This document shows, piece after piece, positions 31,999-40,916 of a DNA stretch of 64,000 bases. Under the pieces are notes generated by a model. That model was not told the origin of the DNA and searched no databases. It saw nothing but the letters and a program-made list of their open reading frames with translations. The translations under genes were made by a program, and so were the position numbers. Source of the stretch: Macrolepiota albuminosa (taxonomy: Eukaryota > Basidiomycota > Agaricomycetes > Agaricales > Agaricaceae); the NCBI GenBank assembly GCA_027475525.1, contig JAMWFC010000049.1, positions 4,014,947 to 4,078,946 of the forward strand, written 5' to 3'. Position 1 is the stretch's first letter. Each line of letters begins with the position of its first letter.

Positions 31999-34900
31999 GT
32001 GGAGGATGTGGAGGAGGAAGTGCAGGCTATGCCTGGACTGAGAGCAGACCACAACGTGGTAATGATGAGCGAGGAGGAGTATCAAACCTCCAAGAGGAGC
32101 AACGAGCGAATAATCGCTCCTGAGATTCGAGGCGCAAGGCCTCCAGACAAACGCCATCGCAAGGCGAGACGACGGGAGGACTCAGTGGATGTATGCCCAC
32201 CTACGTCCTCACGAGTCAAGTTGGAAGACTTGAAAGACAGCATCCGAGAGGCGGAAGCCTCAGTAGAGGGGGACACACGGTCCCTATGGGAGCGACCAGC
32301 TCCCCTACCGGAGTACGACTGGGCATACGACCCCCGAATGCCGCCAGAGTGGAACGAGCTGGTGGCAGCCACATGTGCGCAAAATGCGCACCAGAGACGG
32401 ATGACCGTTAAACCAGCGTATTGCCAGCCAGCCCCGGACGAGGTATCCATAGCGTACTCGCTTGTACGTGAAGGAAGAAGCCTCGTGGCTTATAAGACAG
32501 CGGCAGCGGGTGCTCCGCTGAGACTACATATACCTGATGACAGTGTCAATCGGGTGCTCGCAATGCGCGAGCAGTATGCACCGCCGCCTCGGCCACCCTC
32601 AGAGACGGTGGAATTACTTCCCCCGGTGCGTATGAAGGGGAAGCAGAAGGCGACAAGCCTTCGTGAGGAAGATATTCCTCGGTTGCGTCAGCAATGGCAA
32701 GAAGAATTTGCTGACATGGTCAATGGGACCAAGGAGGAGCTCCCGCCGTGGCGGGAGGTGAACCATGAGATTAATCTCATAGACGAGAACAAGCAGTATA
32801 AGTACCACTTGCCGCGCTGTCCGCACGCCCTCCAGGAGCAACTACGCGATAAGACTAATCGCTATTTGAATGCCCAATGGTGGTCCCCATGCACCACCGC
32901 TCAAGCTGCACCGTTATTGTGCATCCCGAAGAAGGATGGAACCCTTCGAACAGCTCTTGATGCGCGTCAGCGCAATGACAATACCATAAAGGATGTAACT
33001 CCTTTACCAGATCAAGAGGTGATCCGGGAAGACGTGGCTTGGGCGAAGTATCGCTCGAAAATTGACCTTACTGACGCTTACGAGCAGGTGCGCATTTGCA
33101 CCGAGGATGTACCCAAGACCGTATTTGCGTCGATCATGGGTACATTCACGAGCAATATAATGCAGATTGGAGACTGCAATGCTCCAGCAACTTTCCAGAG
33201 GCTAATGACCTCTATCTTCCGAGACGTAATAGGACGTTTCATGCACGTCTACTTAGATGACATATTCATCTACTCGGATACTATGGAGGAGCATGAACAG
33301 CACCTCAGAGTCGTATTCGAACGACTGCGCAAGTACAAGTTGTACTTGAAGTGGAAAAAATGTGAGCTCTACGCTCAGAGTATAGACTGCCTAGGGCATG
33401 TCATAGACGAGCGGGGTATCCACCCTGATCAGGACAAGCTCGATCGTATTCGGGAGTGGCGCACGCCCCGAAACTACAATGACATCCAACGATTTGTTGG
33501 CCTTGTCAACTACATATCGAGCTTCTTGCCCGATGTCACAGCCTATACTGGGCCACTTATGGCCATGACGCAGAACGGATCACCGTTCAATTGGAGGCCG
33601 TTGCACCAGCGGTGCTTCGAGATGGTCAAACGGATCTGTACGAAGACTCCGGTGATTCGACCAATCGACCCTAGACGGGACGAGCCAATATGGCTCATTT
33701 GCGACGCGTCCAAGACAGGCGTCGGAGCCATGTACGGCCAGGGAAGCAGCTGGCAGACGTGCTGCCCAGCAGGGTTCATGTCGAAGAAGTTTACGACGGC
33801 CCAGCAAAACTATGCAGTGCACGAGCTGGAGACTCTTGCCATACTCGAGGCCCTCCTCAAGTGGGAAGATAAGCTGATGGGATACCCCATCCACATCATA
33901 ACGGACCACAAGGCCCTTGAGTTCTTTAAAACTCAGGTGAACTTGTCGCCGCGTCAGCGACGGTGGATAGACTACATGTCGAGATACCAGTTCGACATCA
34001 CCTATGTTAAAGATGAACTCAACAAAGTGGCAGACTGCTTGTCACGCTACTTTGAGAGTGATGTAGTCGGGGAGGCTCACGAGCCTCATGAGTATGTGCA
34101 GGCAGACTGCCGCATAGACCCTGATGGAGAGGATTTACCTCTCCACCGATACCAGGAGCTCAGGGAGCATGTCCTGGAAGTACGTGCTATGCGTGACGAT
34201 GAACGGAGGCGAAGCACTCGCCTCAGAGAGCAGCGTGAAGAACGGGACGTAGCCGCCCAGTTGCTCAAGGAGCATGAAACCGTGGACCCAGCATCCACTA
34301 GGGAGCACGAGCGCCACGATGTACCCATTACGCTTGCGGAGATGCTCGAAGGCGAATTGCCTTCATCCCAGCCTCCTAGCCTGGTCAATGACGACTTCCG
34401 GCAGGAGGTGGTGCAGGACTATGGCGATGATCCTCTCTTCGCCGAGATAATTGCCAATCCTGACGACCATCCTCGGTTCAGGCATGAGCCTGGTGGACTC
34501 ATCACGACGGAGAACCGTCAAGGGGTGGCAGTGGTATGCCTCCCCCGTACGCGTACCATTGTCACGCGGGTCTTGGACCAGGCCCATGCCCTGGTGGGGC
34601 ACTTTGGTGCTGCCCGGACATTGGGCTACATCCGGCGATGGTATTGGTGGCCACGTATGGCCCAAGAAGTGACTAAGTTTTGCGCGTCCTGCGCAGCGTG
34701 TCAGAGGGCAAAGTTGCCCCCTGGATCCCCTCTCGGGAAGCTACACCAGCTACCCGTGCCGGTGAAACCCTGGGACTCAATTGGAATGGACTTCGTAGGT
34801 CCCTTTCCCGAGTCCAGAGGGTTCGATTACCTCTGGGTAGTCATATGTCGTATGACAAGCATGGTGCACCTCATACCGGTGCGAACTACGTTGACGGCTA

Positions 34901-35877
34901 AGGAGCTGTCGTGGATCTACCTGAGGGAGATCGTTAGGCTGCATGGGCTGCCTAGCACCATTGTGAGCGATCGTGACTCAAAGTTCACGTCTCAATGGTG
35001 GAGAGAACTCCACAAACTGCTAGGAGCACGACTCCTCATGTCGACGTCCTTCCATCCGCAGACGGATGGGCAGACAGAGCGGGTTAACCGCAGTATAGGT
35101 CAGATTTTGAGGGCAGTTGTTCGCCCTGACCAACGGGACTGGGTGGACTGGTGTCCACTCACTGAGTTTGCGATTAACGCGAGTATCTTGGAGACCACAG
35201 GGTATGCGCCCTTTGAACTCAACGGAGGGTACTTGCCCTCCATGCTGCACAAAGTTCGTGCTGATACGGTAGCTCACCGTGGAGTTGTCGAGTTCGCCAG
35301 GCAGGCCCTGGAGAACATCGCGGCGGCGCATGACGCCATCATAGAGGCGCGAGTCTTTCAGGCGAAGAACGCCAATCACCGTAGGCGAACAGACCCGCCA
35401 ATAGCTGTAGGAGCATTGGTATACTTATCAACGCGTAATCTGAGGCTCCCGAAGGGACGGGCGAGTAAACTCTGCCCGAAATGGGTAGGCCCGTACCGCG
35501 TCCTAGACGCGGAGCCAAGTACCTCCAACTACGTGTTGGAGCTGCCTCTGGCATTACAGGAACGACGCATCGTTCCTAAGTTTCATGTGTCGCTGTTGCG
35601 ACCTTATAGCGCGTCTGACGATGCGCTGTTCCCTAACAGGGCGACCCCGGGCCCCTATGATTTTGGGGCTCGAGACGATGACGAATGGTTCGTCGAGTGC
35701 ATAATTGGGCACCGGTGGACTGAGCGTAACACGCTCGAGTTTGAGGTACGATGGTCCCTGGGGGACACAACATGGGAGCCACACTCCCATTGCTCCAAGC
35801 TAGCGGCACTTGACCGTTATTTGGAGTTGAAGGGCGTTAAGCGCCCACATCAATTAAGTAAGCATGCCGGCGCTTAA
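31975..35877 (+). CDS. Gypsy pol: RT, RNase H, integrase, chromodomain (copy A)
   Basis: Open for about 1,300 codons with no internal stop; the first ATG in it is near 32029. RT: KKDGTLRTALDARQRNDNTI, KIDLTDAYEQV and the catalytic HVYLDDIFIYS (Tyr codon at 33250, residue ~421). RNase H: WLICDASKTGVGAMYGQ, YAVHELETLAI and IITDHKALEFFKTQ. Integrase: HALVGH..CASCAACQ zinc site (~865-905), DFVGPFP (~933), VSDRDSKFTSQW (~993) and QTDGQTERVNR (~1029). A C-terminal chromodomain (VECIIGHRW, FEVRWSLGDTTWEPHSHC, ~1233-1285) places it among chromoviruses, which target histone-marked chromatin. The whole frame is studded with short perfect hairpins, including one across the YLDD codons (33254-33272). Confidence 0.9.
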   Translation, partial: LGRRRVPAVEDVEEEVQAMPGLRADHNVVMMSEEEYQTSKRSNERIIAPEIRGARPPDKRHRKARRREDSVDVCPPTSSRVKLEDLKDSIREAEASVEGDTRSLWERPAPLPEYDWAYDPRMPPEWNELVAATCAQNAHQRRMTVKPAYCQPAPDEVSIAYSLVREGRSLVAYKTAAAGAPLRLHIPDDSVNRVLAMREQYAPPPRPPSETVELLPPVRMKGKQKATSLREEDIPRLRQQWQEEFADMVNGTKEELPPWREVNHEINLIDENKQYKYHLPRCPHALQEQLRDKTNRYLNAQWWSPCTTAQAAPLLCIPKKDGTLRTALDARQRNDNTIKDVTPLPDQEVIREDVAWAKYRSKIDLTDAYEQVRICTEDVPKTVFASIMGTFTSNIMQIGDCNAPATFQRLMTSIFRDVIGRFMHVYLDDIFIYSDTMEEHEQHLRVVFERLRKYKLYLKWKKCELYAQSIDCLGHVIDERGIHPDQDKLDRIREWRTPRNYNDIQRFVGLVNYISSFLPDVTAYTGPLMAMTQNGSPFNWRPLHQRCFEMVKRICTKTPVIRPIDPRRDEPIWLICDASKTGVGAMYGQGSSWQTCCPAGFMSKKFTTAQQNYAVHELETLAILEALLKWEDKLMGYPIHIITDHKALEFFKTQVNLSPRQRRWIDYMSRYQFDITYVKDELNKVADCLSRYFESDVVGEAHEPHEYVQADCRIDPDGEDLPLHRYQELREHVLEVRAMRDDERRRSTRLREQREERDVAAQLLKEHETVDPASTREHERHDVPITLAEMLEGELPSSQPPSLVNDDFRQEVVQDYGDDPLFAEIIANPDDHPRFRHEPGGLITTENRQGVAVVCLPRTRTIVTRVLDQAHALVGHFGAARTLGYIRRWYWWPRMAQEVTKFCASCAACQRAKLPPGSPLGKLHQLPVPVKPWDSIGMDFVGPFPESRGFDYLWVVICRMTSMVHLIPVRTTLTAKELSWIYLREIVRLHGLPSTIVSDRDSKFTSQWWRELHKLLGARLLMSTSFHPQTDGQTERVNRSIGQILRAVVRPDQRDWVDWCPLTEFAINASILETTGYAPFELNGGYLPSMLHKVRADTVAHRGVVEFARQALENIAAAHDAIIEARVFQAKNANHRRRTDPPIAVGALVYLSTRNLRLPKGRASKLCPKWVGPYRVLDAEPSTSNYVLELPLALQERRIVPKFHVSLLRPYSASDDALFPNRATPGPYDFGARDDDEWFVECIIGHRWTERNTLEFEVRWSLGDTTWEPHSHCSKLAALDRYLELKGVKRPHQLSKHAGA

Positions 35878-35942
35878 TTTGATCGGCAGTGCCGATCGCG
35901 GCTTGGCTGAGTTGGTCAGCAGCTGTGGCTGAAACACGTCTT

Positions 35943-35970
35943 AAAAGGCGAAATTTCTTTTTCGCCTTTT
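35943..35970 (+). terminator. 11-bp-arm hairpin between pol and the extra ORF
   Basis: AAAAGGCGAAA, a 6-nt loop, and TTTCGCCTTTT, followed by more T. It lies in the 103-nt gap between the pol stop and ATG 35981, together with GATCGGC-AGT-GCCGATC (35880-35896). It is conserved in copy B (55150-55177). Its role is unknown; the terminator label is only by shape. Confidence 0.4.
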
Positions 35971-35980
35971 TTCCCCAACC

Positions 35981-38900
35981 ATGGACAGCATGCCCGTGGA
36001 CGTAAGTGACCAGCAGCAGCAGCAGCTACAGCAGCAGCAATTTGAGAGTACGCCGTCGGTCTTACCATCGGCTGAAGGGGGGGGGCAGATGGCTCCCCCG
36101 CTGACCCAAAATGCACCCCAGTGGGGACAATCGCAACAGGCGGTGGGCTTCCCACAGCAGCAGCAACAACCAGCGGCGGGCTACCCGCCGCAGCAGCTGG
36201 TGATCAGTGGCTATCTGCCACTTCAAACCATGCAGGGCAACTTCATGCCCCAGAACGCACCTGTGGGCAGCTATCAGCCCCAACAACCAGCACTGGGCGC
36301 TTATGCGCCACATCATACCGAGGGCCAATTCCAGCAACAGGCCTACAGGGGGCTAGTCAGCCCCCAAGCAGCGCCGGCATGGAGGCAGCTTGCCCCTGTA
36401 CCGGCAACAGGGCAACTGGGGACACATCCTTTTCCCCAGTTTACCGCCCCGGCGCACTACCCTGGGATGGGTGGTGTGCCCGTAATGATGCCGTACCCCC
36501 CAGCTTGGATGGGGGCTTGGGGCGCAATGCCCCAGTACAGCGACTCGCATGAGTCGCAAGCCAAGGGAGGCCGGTCGATTTCTCTGTCGACCACAGCACC
36601 AATTGACAATCTAGAGGGACGCAAAGCATCTCTCGTGCAGGCCACCGCGGCCATTGAGAGAGCAGAAACTCTCAATACAGAACGAAGCGTCGGTTCATCG
36701 TCCGATGCGCCGACGGAGAGCCTGGCCAAGCTCTCCTTGCTACAGCGGCTGGAAATGCCGCACCAATCCGAGCCCAGCTCGGAAGAAGAGTCGCGTCCTC
36801 GACGCGACAAAGGAAAAGCACGGGCTGTCGAGCCCACTCACAGCCAGGACTTAGTCCTGGCTACCCTTCTCCAACGTCTGGGAGATAACGGGTACGATGT
36901 ACCTGCAGAGTCGTCATTCCTCCGCGATGCGGAGGCAGTCGTCCTCATCTGCCGGATGATGGACGACATGGATCATATGCGCGCTCAGCGCAAAACTGAT
37001 CTCCTTGCCATTTCGGCCGCTCGTAAGCGGCAGACTACACCCCCGAGTCGGGACACCGACTCCAGCAAAAGGGCGCGTCGGCAAGGAGTGGAGGACGCGC
37101 CCTCCCACTCGATTAAGTCGAGCGTTGCTGCCCCCGGCCGGGAGGCCGGTCTAGGACAGGACATCCTCCCCTATGAAGATGTTCCTGCTCCAGCCGCCCC
37201 CCAGCTTATCCAGCGCCTCGCCAGCGGCGCGTCTGAGGTCACGTCTTCGCAACCAGTATCCGTGGTATCCACCACATACTCTGGGGAGCAGAGTTCCAGG
37301 GGCGTGAGCACACGCCCCACTGAGGCCAAGGCCTCACAACCCCGAAAGGATCGTCGGGGTAAGCAACCGGAAGTGCGCGCCTACGTCAACGTGCACTTCC
37401 CCGAGGATGCCCCGAAAGGGGCCCCAGGGGCTAACATTCCCTTTTTACCCGCTATACTGGTAGAGGGCCTGCCAGCCCGACTCCCGCGGTGTGTGTGGGC
37501 AATGGACCCACGATCTGAGAAGTCGGAGCCGGAGAGGCTGCCTTCCCCTCCCTCCGACGACGATTGGTATGAGGAGCCTGAAGAGGCTCGTATGGAATCC
37601 CCAGTGCCGCACGAGACGGCGGCACAGCGTATGGCGCGCAAACGGCGCAACAGCAATCGACGAGCCAAGATGGAGCGTCGGGCGCAGAACAGCGCCAAAC
37701 GAGGGGCCGCCCTCCTTGAGGACGAAACTGGGCGCATCCCTGATGCGCTCGGTGTGGTGATCTACCGTGATCACACTATTGAGCGCCAAAACTCATTCTT
37801 TGGCGCGGGGTTGGCCCCCCAATTCTATTGGTCGCCAAGGACCAATACCATCTTCGTCGGGCAAGAGGCCCGCGCAGCCAGGTCCTTCGAGGACGACAAA
37901 CCGGGCAACGCCGCCACGACGCCCCACAACAGTAAGGTGTACCAAGTTGCACCTCGCGGGTTTCCCCGCAGTCCTCGAGAAGTCCGCAGACTTCATGCAC
38001 TGGTCAACAACCAGTTTACGCCGCTTCGGCAGCGTCAGTTGGGCTACCTCTTGCTCAACGAATTCAAGCGGGTGGCGCTCAACTGCCACCCTACGGCCCG
38101 AGACAGAGCTATGTCTCATTTACTCGACGAGGTCGAGTATAGGACTATTGCGGTACCCTTCGTGAGTCCAGAGGAGTGGGAGAGTTTCCCACAAATGATT
38201 GTGCCGTCGCGGCTCTATCGCCGCAAAGAGGGAGGGAAGATTGCCTTCGTCGGCCTTACCCCCCCTGATCCAAAGCAACCATTTGCTTTGGACTACCTGG
38301 GCTCATACGCCCTCCTCTATGGACGTCCGGGGACGTCCAATGTGTGGACCGGTCTGGCCATGGACCGAGCCATGCGCATTCATTGGCGCAGCCTCTTTGG
38401 GTTTGCGCTTGTACGTGCCCTCAGCGCCAGCCGCCCCTCTAAGGCCACGGTACACAAGTACCTGGCCTACGTCTTCGCCAGGCCAGGCCTCTATAAAGAG
38501 GCCGTGGCCGAGTACGAGGCGGCCACAGGGCGAGTCTTTGAGCCCATCCACGCCGACGACCCTACCTTCGAGGTTCGGGCTGTGGACATTCTGGAAGCAT
38601 CAGCTTCCGTGTTCTCCACTTCGGACGCGTTACGCGTCCTTCTTCACAACCAAATCCCGGTCAGCTGGGCTGACCACGCGTACACTTATGGGGTCACCTA
38701 CTTGGCCCATCTATTCTTCAGCGACAGCCAGCTCTACAACGAGGCGGCTGCTATCGACGACGAGAGGCTACAACGCCTCGACCACTACGGTACACCCCAG
38801 TCCATCCCGCAGTGGGATGGGTGGCGCGAGGCCACCATTGGCGACCGCCAACGCCTGATGCTCCAGCAGCAGGACAGTCGTCGTGCATACGACGACGCGC

Positions 38901-39220
38901 TCGTCAAGGGGATGTACCTCTCTATCGGGCAAGACATTCATGCCCGCGAAATCTGGACGTGCCAGTACCCGTCTGACACCGGGGATCTGCCTGATCCCCA
39001 ACCAACCGTCTCGGGGTCAACCATCGACCCCAATCTCACACTGTCCCCCCTCCGGGACTACGACGATTCCCTGCCAGTAGCAGGGCCTTCGGGCACTTCT
39101 TACGCGCCCGCACCCGAGGATGAACTCCTCGACTACGACATGGACGACGCGACTGCCGATCCATTCCGGGAGCCTGGGGACTCTCCCATTGCCCCCGTCC
39201 CAGACTTACCGACGGCATGA
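35981..39220 (+). CDS. extra ORF4 of the Gypsy element, ~1,079 residues, unknown (copy A)
   Basis: ATG 35981 in a good context (CCAACCATGG), 103 nt after pol, open to TGA at 39220. Residues 1-200 are Gln/Pro/Gly/Ala-rich (poly-Gln near residue 10). A central charged, Ser-rich region has NLS-like clusters (SSKRARRQG near 360; RKRRNSNRRAKMERR near 550). A C-terminal ~400 residues looks folded and helical (GFPRSPREVRRLHALVNNQF, RLYRRKEGGKIAFVGLTPPD, KATVHKYLAYVFARPGLYKE), with an acidic Pro-rich tail. No signal peptide, transmembrane segment, catalytic motif or Cys cluster, so it does not look like an envelope protein. The copy in 51898-55140 is also open, with roughly two dozen amino-acid differences, many of C-to-T or G-to-A type in this copy. 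I do not recognise the family. Confidence 0.8.
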   Translation: MDSMPVDVSDQQQQQLQQQQFESTPSVLPSAEGGGQMAPPLTQNAPQWGQSQQAVGFPQQQQQPAAGYPPQQLVISGYLPLQTMQGNFMPQNAPVGSYQPQQPALGAYAPHHTEGQFQQQAYRGLVSPQAAPAWRQLAPVPATGQLGTHPFPQFTAPAHYPGMGGVPVMMPYPPAWMGAWGAMPQYSDSHESQAKGGRSISLSTTAPIDNLEGRKASLVQATAAIERAETLNTERSVGSSSDAPTESLAKLSLLQRLEMPHQSEPSSEEESRPRRDKGKARAVEPTHSQDLVLATLLQRLGDNGYDVPAESSFLRDAEAVVLICRMMDDMDHMRAQRKTDLLAISAARKRQTTPPSRDTDSSKRARRQGVEDAPSHSIKSSVAAPGREAGLGQDILPYEDVPAPAAPQLIQRLASGASEVTSSQPVSVVSTTYSGEQSSRGVSTRPTEAKASQPRKDRRGKQPEVRAYVNVHFPEDAPKGAPGANIPFLPAILVEGLPARLPRCVWAMDPRSEKSEPERLPSPPSDDDWYEEPEEARMESPVPHETAAQRMARKRRNSNRRAKMERRAQNSAKRGAALLEDETGRIPDALGVVIYRDHTIERQNSFFGAGLAPQFYWSPRTNTIFVGQEARAARSFEDDKPGNAATTPHNSKVYQVAPRGFPRSPREVRRLHALVNNQFTPLRQRQLGYLLLNEFKRVALNCHPTARDRAMSHLLDEVEYRTIAVPFVSPEEWESFPQMIVPSRLYRRKEGGKIAFVGLTPPDPKQPFALDYLGSYALLYGRPGTSNVWTGLAMDRAMRIHWRSLFGFALVRALSASRPSKATVHKYLAYVFARPGLYKEAVAEYEAATGRVFEPIHADDPTFEVRAVDILEASASVFSTSDALRVLLHNQIPVSWADHAYTYGVTYLAHLFFSDSQLYNEAAAIDDERLQRLDHYGTPQSIPQWDGWREATIGDRQRLMLQQQDSRRAYDDALVKGMYLSIGQDIHAREIWTCQYPSDTGDLPDPQPTVSGSTIDPNLTLSPLRDYDDSLPVAGPSGTSYAPAPEDELLDYDMDDATADPFREPGDSPIAPVPDLPTA

Positions 39221-39250
39221 CCGTTGTATTATCTCGAGACCGCAGCTCGG

Positions 39251-39265
39251 TCTGATTGGGGGGTG
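39251..39265 (+). promoter_or_regulatory. polypurine tract before the 3' LTR
   Basis: TCTGATTGGGGGGTG directly precedes the TGTAGC of the 3' LTR; the G-run is the likely plus-strand primer. It is mirrored at 51853-51867 in copy B. Confidence 0.6.
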
Positions 39266-39498
39266 TGTAGCATAGTCCGCTATGTGGCGTTGGCCACATA
39301 GCTTTACTTACTGTATAGTAGTAAATATTATATTATATTTATTATAATATAATATTATTTACATTCGTATATAATTAGTTACCCAGCTGCTTACAAAGCA
39401 GCTTAATCTTGTTTTACACTACATAGTCAATAGACCAGTCTGGTCTGATTCTGTACTGTGTGAACTTAAGCTCTCACAAATCCTGTAACTTCGTTACA
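39266..39498 (+). repeat. LTR, subtype a, 3'
   Basis: 233 bp, TGTAGCATAG...GTTACA. It matches 27402-27634 and not the middle LTR, and is followed by ATAGG. Confidence 0.9.
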
Positions 39499-40507
39499 AT
39501 AGGTCCCTCTTTCACTGGAGGCCGCTGCATCAGTAGTGCTTCAAGATGATTAAGTGCATCCATGCAAAGATGCCAGTGATATGGCCTATTGACCTGCACA
39601 TTGATAAGCCTCTATGGCTTATATGTGATGCATCAAAAACAGGGGTTGAGGCCATGTTTGGCCAGAGTAAAACGTGGCAGACATGCCAACTAGCAGGATT
39701 TATATCCCATAAATTCACTGCAGCACAGCAGAACTATGCTGTCTACAAGTTAGAAATACTGGCTATCTTGGAAGCTCTCCTGAAATGGGAGGATAAGCTC
39801 ATGGGCTATAGGATCCATATCATCACAGATCATAAAGTGCCTGAGTTTTTCAAGACTCAAGTGCACTTGTCACTACAACAATGTTACTGGATTGATTATA
39901 TGTTATGATATTAGTTCAACATTACCTATATAAAAGGTAAACTGAACAAGGTTGCAGACTATTTGTTCCAATATTTTGAAAGTGATATTTGAGATAACAT
40001 CTATAATGCACATGATTATGTCCAAGCAGACAAACAAATTGATCTAGAGAGCAGGGACTTGCCCTTGCATAGCTTCCATGAAATTAAGAAACATATGGTT
40101 GAAGTATGTGCCATGCACACACAGGAAGCCCATTGGAGCAAGTGGCTACAAGAGCAGCGAGAAGCTTGAGATATTGAGGCCCAAGTGTTGGTGGAACATG
40201 AGGCTAGTCAGCCACAGGAAGAGATAAGGCACAAGGTGCCACCCAGTGGTGCTGGGATGACTCTGCAGCATGCACTGGACTTGCATGACCACCATCCTGC
40301 TCCAACAGACCTAGACAATGTACTATTCTGCATGCACATCTAGCAAAGATACAAACAGGATAGTTTCCTGGTGGAGATTATGAACCACCCACAGGTGCAC
40401 TCATGCTTTACGATTGAGCATCAGCTCGTATACTTAACCTGACTCACAGGATCCAAAGTCATCTGTATTCTTCAGGACCAGTCATTAATTATGACTATTC
40501 TGGATCA
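39499..40507 (+). pseudogene. old Gypsy pol relic, right part (RNase H to integrase start)
   Basis: Starts with the duplicated ATAGG (39499-39503), then continues the relic interrupted at 27401. It contains KPLWLICDASKTGVEAMFGQ, FTAAQQNYAVYKLEILAIL, LKWEDKLMGYRIHIITDHK and, after stops, FNITYIKGKLNKVADYL. It runs to text equivalent to the RTIVTRVLDQAH segment of the young element and then stops at a solo LTR. It is a diverged relative of the younger family, with several stops and CpG loss. At 39604-39622 it keeps a 7-bp-arm hairpin at the same protein position as one in the young element. Confidence 0.8.
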
Positions 40508-40916
40508 TGTCAGGTTCTGCTGATTTGAGGGCTTTCCAGGAAAGCAATTGCCCTTACAATGCGGACTTGACCTACGTGTACTTGGGTGTCTGGGGCTCTG
40601 GGGCTAGGTCTCCAGGGCTCAAGATGCAGGCGAGGGGTTCTCCCGGGGAGAGGACTTGGTCCAGGGTTTTTTTGGGGTTAGAGGCTGGGAGTGAGATAGG
40701 GGTCGAGTTGTGAACCGGGGGTTCTAAGATAAGACCAGGTTAATAAACTTTAAGTCATGAAGGGCATACCAAACTCAGAGCATGCGATTATTCAAGCATG
40801 CCAGTCAGAGCGTGCCAAGTCCTTGATGCGTGTGATGGTGGCGTCGGCAGTTGTGATGGTGGGGGTGCATTTGTGGGGCTGGGGAGGGGGGTCCTGGAAT
40901 GGTCCTGGAGGGGAAT
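40508..40916. mobile_element. solo LTR, internally deleted and 3'-truncated
   Basis: Begins TGTCAGGTTCTGCTGA and aligns with the start of 18505-19257, lacks about 300 bp of the middle, and runs into Copia RT sequence near 40916 without the CGTGACA end. The right-hand boundary is approximate. Confidence 0.75.

Larger units (their letters stand above)
27402..39498 (+). mobile_element. composite chromodomain Gypsy element (copy A), hairpin-rich
   Basis: 12.1 kb between two 233-bp LTRs of one subtype (27402-27634 and 39266-39498; about three differences) with a 5-bp target duplication. After the first LTR comes a broken gag 5' piece (27635-28336), then a third LTR of a different subtype (28337-28571), then a full internal region: gag, protease, pol, extra ORF. 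The middle LTR matches those of copy B. Best reading: a subtype-b element inserted into the gag of a subtype-a element, followed by recombination that removed one internal copy. The gag carries a 17-nt deletion relative to copy B near 30932. Confidence 0.85.

Noticed and set aside
35981..39220. ORF4 as a retroviral-type envelope gene
   Set aside because: Its position fits, but there is no signal peptide, no membrane anchor and no Cys pattern; it has NLS-like and Gln-rich regions instead.
28664..39220. Hairpin density explained by high GC content alone
   Set aside because: AT-rich arms are equally common (AAGTACA/TGTACTT, TAGATGA/TCATCTA, AAAAGGCGAAA/TTTCGCCTTTT), and a stretch of the Ngaro element checked by eye (10201-10500) shows almost none.
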